Part shown: one piece after another, positions 2,865-5,507 of the stretch
Position numbering within the stretch: position 1 is the first letter of the stretch
Layout of the letters: each line of letters begins with the position of its first letter
DNA from: Deltaproteobacteria bacterium
Lineage (GTDB): Bacteria > Desulfobacterota > DSM-4660 > Desulfatiglandales > HGW-15
Reading direction: 5' to 3'
DNA: 5,507 nt
Assembly: GCA_019307805.1 (NCBI GenBank)
Contig: JAFDIX010000594.1
Coordinates: 1 to 5,507, forward strand
The notes under the pieces: model-generated
The model's database searches: none
The model's input: only the letters and a program-made list of their open reading frames with translations
Told to the model about the DNA's origin: nothing
Translations under genes and position numbers: made by a program

Positions 2865-5507
2865 TTACCCACATATGGCCATTTCCTTGGCAATGATCTG
2901 ATCATCCTTCATGTGCTGAATCTGGATGACCTTTCTCGGGCAGGCGCTGGCACAATTGCCGCATCCCTTGCACGCGGCCGAGTCTATGGTGATGAAACCG
3001 TCTTCATCCACCCTGGGCACGCTGAAGGGGCAGGTCCGCACACAGGTGAGGCAGACCACGCAATTCTCCCGATCCACCACGGCCACCTGTGCCTCCACCG
3101 TCATCCGCTTTTTCGACAGAATGGTGGCGGCTCTTGAAGCGGCGCCCTTTGCCTGGGCCACGCTCTCGTCCAGAAATTTGGGTCCGTGGCCAAGGCCGCA
3201 GAGGAAAAACCCGGCATTCCCAAAGTCAAGGGGGCGTAGCTTGACATGGGCCTCCAGGAAGAAACCATCCGCATCCATGGGCAGTTTCAGGGTCGTGGCC
3301 AGGTCCCGGTTGTGTTCCCCCGGTCTTATGGCCGCACTCAGGACCAGGTAATCCGCACTGAGGGTCATCTCTTCTCTCAGGTTCTGGTCAAACACCTTCA
3401 CCTCGAGTTTTCCATTCACTGCGTTCACATCAGGTTTTTGCTCCGGTTCATAGCGGACAAACTGTACCCCCGCTTCCCGTGCCTCCTTGTAGAGGATCTC
3501 GTTGAGACCGAAGGTCCTCACATCTCTATAGAGAATGGTAATGCCGGCATCCGGTCGGGCCTCCTTCATCCTGAGGGCATTCGTGATGGCCTGGGTACAG
3601 CATATGCGACTGCAGTAGGGATGCTCCTCATCCCGGGAGCCTACGCACTGGATCATGACTATGTTCCGGGCATCGGGTGAGAGGCCTCCTTCCTCTGCCA
3701 GGAGGCCATGAAACTCCCGCTGGGTCAGCACACGGTCATGCTCTTTGAAGAGGTATTCCTCAGGCTCATACTCCTGCCCGCCCGTGGCCACAATGACGGC
3801 ACCGTGCTCTACCAGCTCCTCCCGGTCTCCCAGGTTGATCCTTGTTGTAAACCGGCCGATATGTCCTGTGGTTTCCTGCACCCTCGCTCCGGTAAATAGA
3901 TCAATCTTGGGATGGGCATGCAATCGTTGAATCATTTCTTCCACAAAGGCGGTGATATCTTCTCCCCGGGGCCCGAAGGTCAGTTTTCCGGCATTCCCAC
4001 CCAGGTCCTCTTCCCGTTCCACCAGGGTCACCCCGAAACCCTGGTCCCCCAGGTTGAGAGCGGCTGTCATTCCCGCCACACCCCCTCCGATAACCAGTCC
4101 CGTCTGGTAAACGTCACAGGGAATATCCTGCAGGGGTTCAAGCAGGGCACTCCTGGCCACGGACATTCGCACCAGGTCTTTGGATTTTTCCGTGGCCTTG
4201 TCCGGATCATCGGCATGGACCCAGGAGCACTGATCCCGGATATTGGCCATTTCCATCAGGTATTTGTTGAGCCCCACCTTCCGAATGGTGTCCTGAAAGA
4301 GGGGTTCATGGGTTCTTGGGGAACAGGAGGCCACAATGAGCCTGTTGAGGCCCTTTTCCTTCACCACCTCCTGGATGGTCTTTTGCATGTCACTGGAGCA
4401 GGCAAAAATGCAGTCGTCCGCATAGGCCACATGGGGAAGTGTCTGGGCATATTCTTTCACCGCCGTGACATCCACCACACCGGCAATGTTGTTGCCGCAA
4501 TGGCAGACAAAGACGCCGATGCGCGGCTCTTCCCCGAGTATCTCCCGTTCCTCGGGATATATTTCCTCTTCTATGAGGGTCCCCCTGGCCTCTCCCAGCA
4601 GTCCCATGGCCTCTGCCGAGGCGCTACTGGCCTGATAAACGGAATCCGGAATATCCTTGGGCCCTTGAAAAACACCGCATGCGTATATCCCTTCCCTGGA
4701 TGTGGAGACCAGATCAAGGGGCTGATTCCGGCAGAAGCCGAAGGAATCCACATCGACACCCAATTTTTCAGCCAGCTCCCGGGTGCCGGAGTGGGGCGTA
4801 AAGCCGACCGAGAGGACCATCAGATCAAAGGTCTCATCCCTGAAATTGCCCTCTTCATCAAGATAGTGCACCTCCAGGTTGCGCGTCACGGGATCTTCCG
4901 TGACCCTGGAGATCATGCTGCGCACATACCGGACACCATGCTCGGACTTGGCCCTTTCGTAATAGCGATCAAACCCTTTGCCCTGGGCCCGCATGTCAAT
5001 GAAAAAGATGGTGGGATCGATACGATGGTCATGTTCTTTGGCAATGATGGCCTGTTTCGTGGCAACCATGCAACAGGCATAGGAACAGTAATCCTTTCCA
5101 ATGGAGGCATCCCGGGAGCCCACGCACTGGACCCATCCCACCCGAAGGGGTTCCTCGTTATCCGAGGGCCGCCTGACATGACCCTCAAAGGGGCCTGCAG
5201 CAGACAGGATTCTTTCGAACTCGATGCTCGTAATCACATTGGGATAACGGCCATACCCGTATTCCGGTTTCAATTTTGGGTCTGTGGTTTCATAACCGGG
5301 TGACAGAATCACCGCCCCCACCTCAACCTCCACCACCTCATCCTGCTGCTCAAAGTCTATGGCCTTGCTCTCGCAAAACTTTTCGCAGGCCCGGCATTTT
5401 CCCTTCTCAAAGTAGATGCAGTTTTCCCGGTCAATGGTGTACACGGCCGGGATGGCCTGGGGGTAGGTGAGGTAGATGGCCTTCCTCTGGTTCAGGTCTT
5501 CGTTGAA
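2865..5507 (-). CDS. hdrA: HdrA-type flavin/iron-sulfur protein, double-module fusion (N-terminus outside window)
   Basis: This is the central electron-transfer subunit of a heterodisulfide-reductase-like complex, cytoplasmic, binding FAD and [4Fe-4S] clusters. The frame is open to the window edge, so the 5' end is missing; 880 residues are visible, and the GTG at 5444 is an internal valine, not the start. Order by visible residue: a ferredoxin-like segment (C30, C38, C41, C45); the HdrA core with QCVGSRD (about 127-133) and the YCSYACC cysteines (141, 145, 146); then GVFQGPKDIPDS (about 278-289), which normally lies shortly before the HdrA C-terminal ferredoxins. Instead a second module begins: CHCGNN (C335, C337), CSPRTHE (395-401), a dinucleotide-binding GGGVAG (474-479), a second QCVGSRD (620-626) with CSRICC (632-637), and two final [4Fe-4S] motifs (C816, C819, C822, C826 and C846, C849, C852, C856). 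The family is certain. The two-module fusion is seen directly; bifurcation by two flavins is inference. Confidence 0.93.
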   Translation of the reverse strand, partial: FNEDLNQRKAIYLTYPQAIPAVYTIDRENCIYFEKGKCRACEKFCESKAIDFEQQDEVVEVEVGAVILSPGYETTDPKLKPEYGYGRYPNVITSIEFERILSAAGPFEGHVRRPSDNEEPLRVGWVQCVGSRDASIGKDYCSYACCMVATKQAIIAKEHDHRIDPTIFFIDMRAQGKGFDRYYERAKSEHGVRYVRSMISRVTEDPVTRNLEVHYLDEEGNFRDETFDLMVLSVGFTPHSGTRELAEKLGVDVDSFGFCRNQPLDLVSTSREGIYACGVFQGPKDIPDSVYQASSASAEAMGLLGEARGTLIEEEIYPEEREILGEEPRIGVFVCHCGNNIAGVVDVTAVKEYAQTLPHVAYADDCIFACSSDMQKTIQEVVKEKGLNRLIVASCSPRTHEPLFQDTIRKVGLNKYLMEMANIRDQCSWVHADDPDKATEKSKDLVRMSVARSALLEPLQDIPCDVYQTGLVIGGGVAGMTAALNLGDQGFGVTLVEREEDLGGNAGKLTFGPRGEDITAFVEEMIQRLHAHPKIDLFTGARVQETTGHIGRFTTRINLGDREELVEHGAVIVATGGQEYEPEEYLFKEHDRVLTQREFHGLLAEEGGLSPDARNIVMIQCVGSRDEEHPYCSRICCTQAITNALRMKEARPDAGITILYRDVRTFGLNEILYKEAREAGVQFVRYEPEQKPDVNAVNGKLEVKVFDQNLREEMTLSADYLVLSAAIRPGEHNRDLATTLKLPMDADGFFLEAHVKLRPLDFGNAGFFLCGLGHGPKFLDESVAQAKGAASRAATILSKKRMTVEAQVAVVDRENCVVCLTCVRTCPFSVPRVDEDGFITIDSAACKGCGNCASACPRKVIQIQHMKDDQIIAKEMAICG

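Noticed and set aside
2659..2901. Plus-strand 80-codon frame through the repeat element
   Set aside because: It runs through hairpins and the pyrimidine tract. The hydrophobic translation comes from base composition, with no supporting homology.
3912..5303. Long plus-strand open frame of 463 codons opposite hdrA
   Set aside because: It is fully antisense to a strongly conserved HdrA. Its translation has no recognisable domain, and its openness follows from the codon bias of the real gene.

Overview
The window looks like chromosome of an anaerobic, probably sulfate-reducing or syntrophic member of the Desulfobacterota (former Deltaproteobacteria). The basis is a heterodisulfide-reductase-like (Hdr) electron-transfer cluster joined to a two-subunit MetF/MetV methylene-tetrahydrofolate reductase, a selenocysteine codon in mvhD, and intergenic repeats of a type I associate with that group. 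The assignment is inferred from gene content, not from a marker gene.

All recognisable genes are on the minus strand and are read from high to low coordinates. At 5507-2865 lies the 3' 880 codons of a very large HdrA; its start is outside the window. It has two HdrA modules fused in one chain. A gap of about 230 bp (2864-2634) follows, holding a 128-bp inverted-repeat element with nested hairpins and a purine/pyrimidine tract. Then come three tightly packed genes: mvhD (2633-2167, a predicted selenoprotein), metV (2170-1490) and metF (1497-607, GTG start). The mvhD/metV pair overlaps by 4 bp and metV/metF by 8 bp. After 236 bp with a 46-bp C/G-rich palindrome, a second, smaller HdrA-like flavoprotein starts at 370 and runs off the left edge.

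As a system, MetF carries the methylene-THF/methyl-THF chemistry, MetV is its cysteine-rich partner, MvhD is the small [2Fe-2S] protein that passes electrons to HdrA, and HdrA is a flavin and iron-sulfur hub. This matches the MetFV-Hdr-MvhD arrangement of the Wood-Ljungdahl pathway in acetogens and sulfate reducers, where flavin-based electron bifurcation has been proposed. No hdrB or hdrC is visible here.

Three things deserve attention. (1) mvhD has an in-frame TGA exactly at a conserved cysteine position, followed by a well-placed SECIS-like hairpin. (2) mvhD and the downstream HdrA-like gene each carry an exact tandem duplication (14 bp and 29 bp) close to the 5' end that breaks the frame; each sits 70-85 bp from an intergenic repeat, so assembly joins and real mutations must be told apart. 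(3) HdrA is a double-module fusion in which module 1 lacks the C-terminal ferredoxin and module 2 lacks the inserted ferredoxin.
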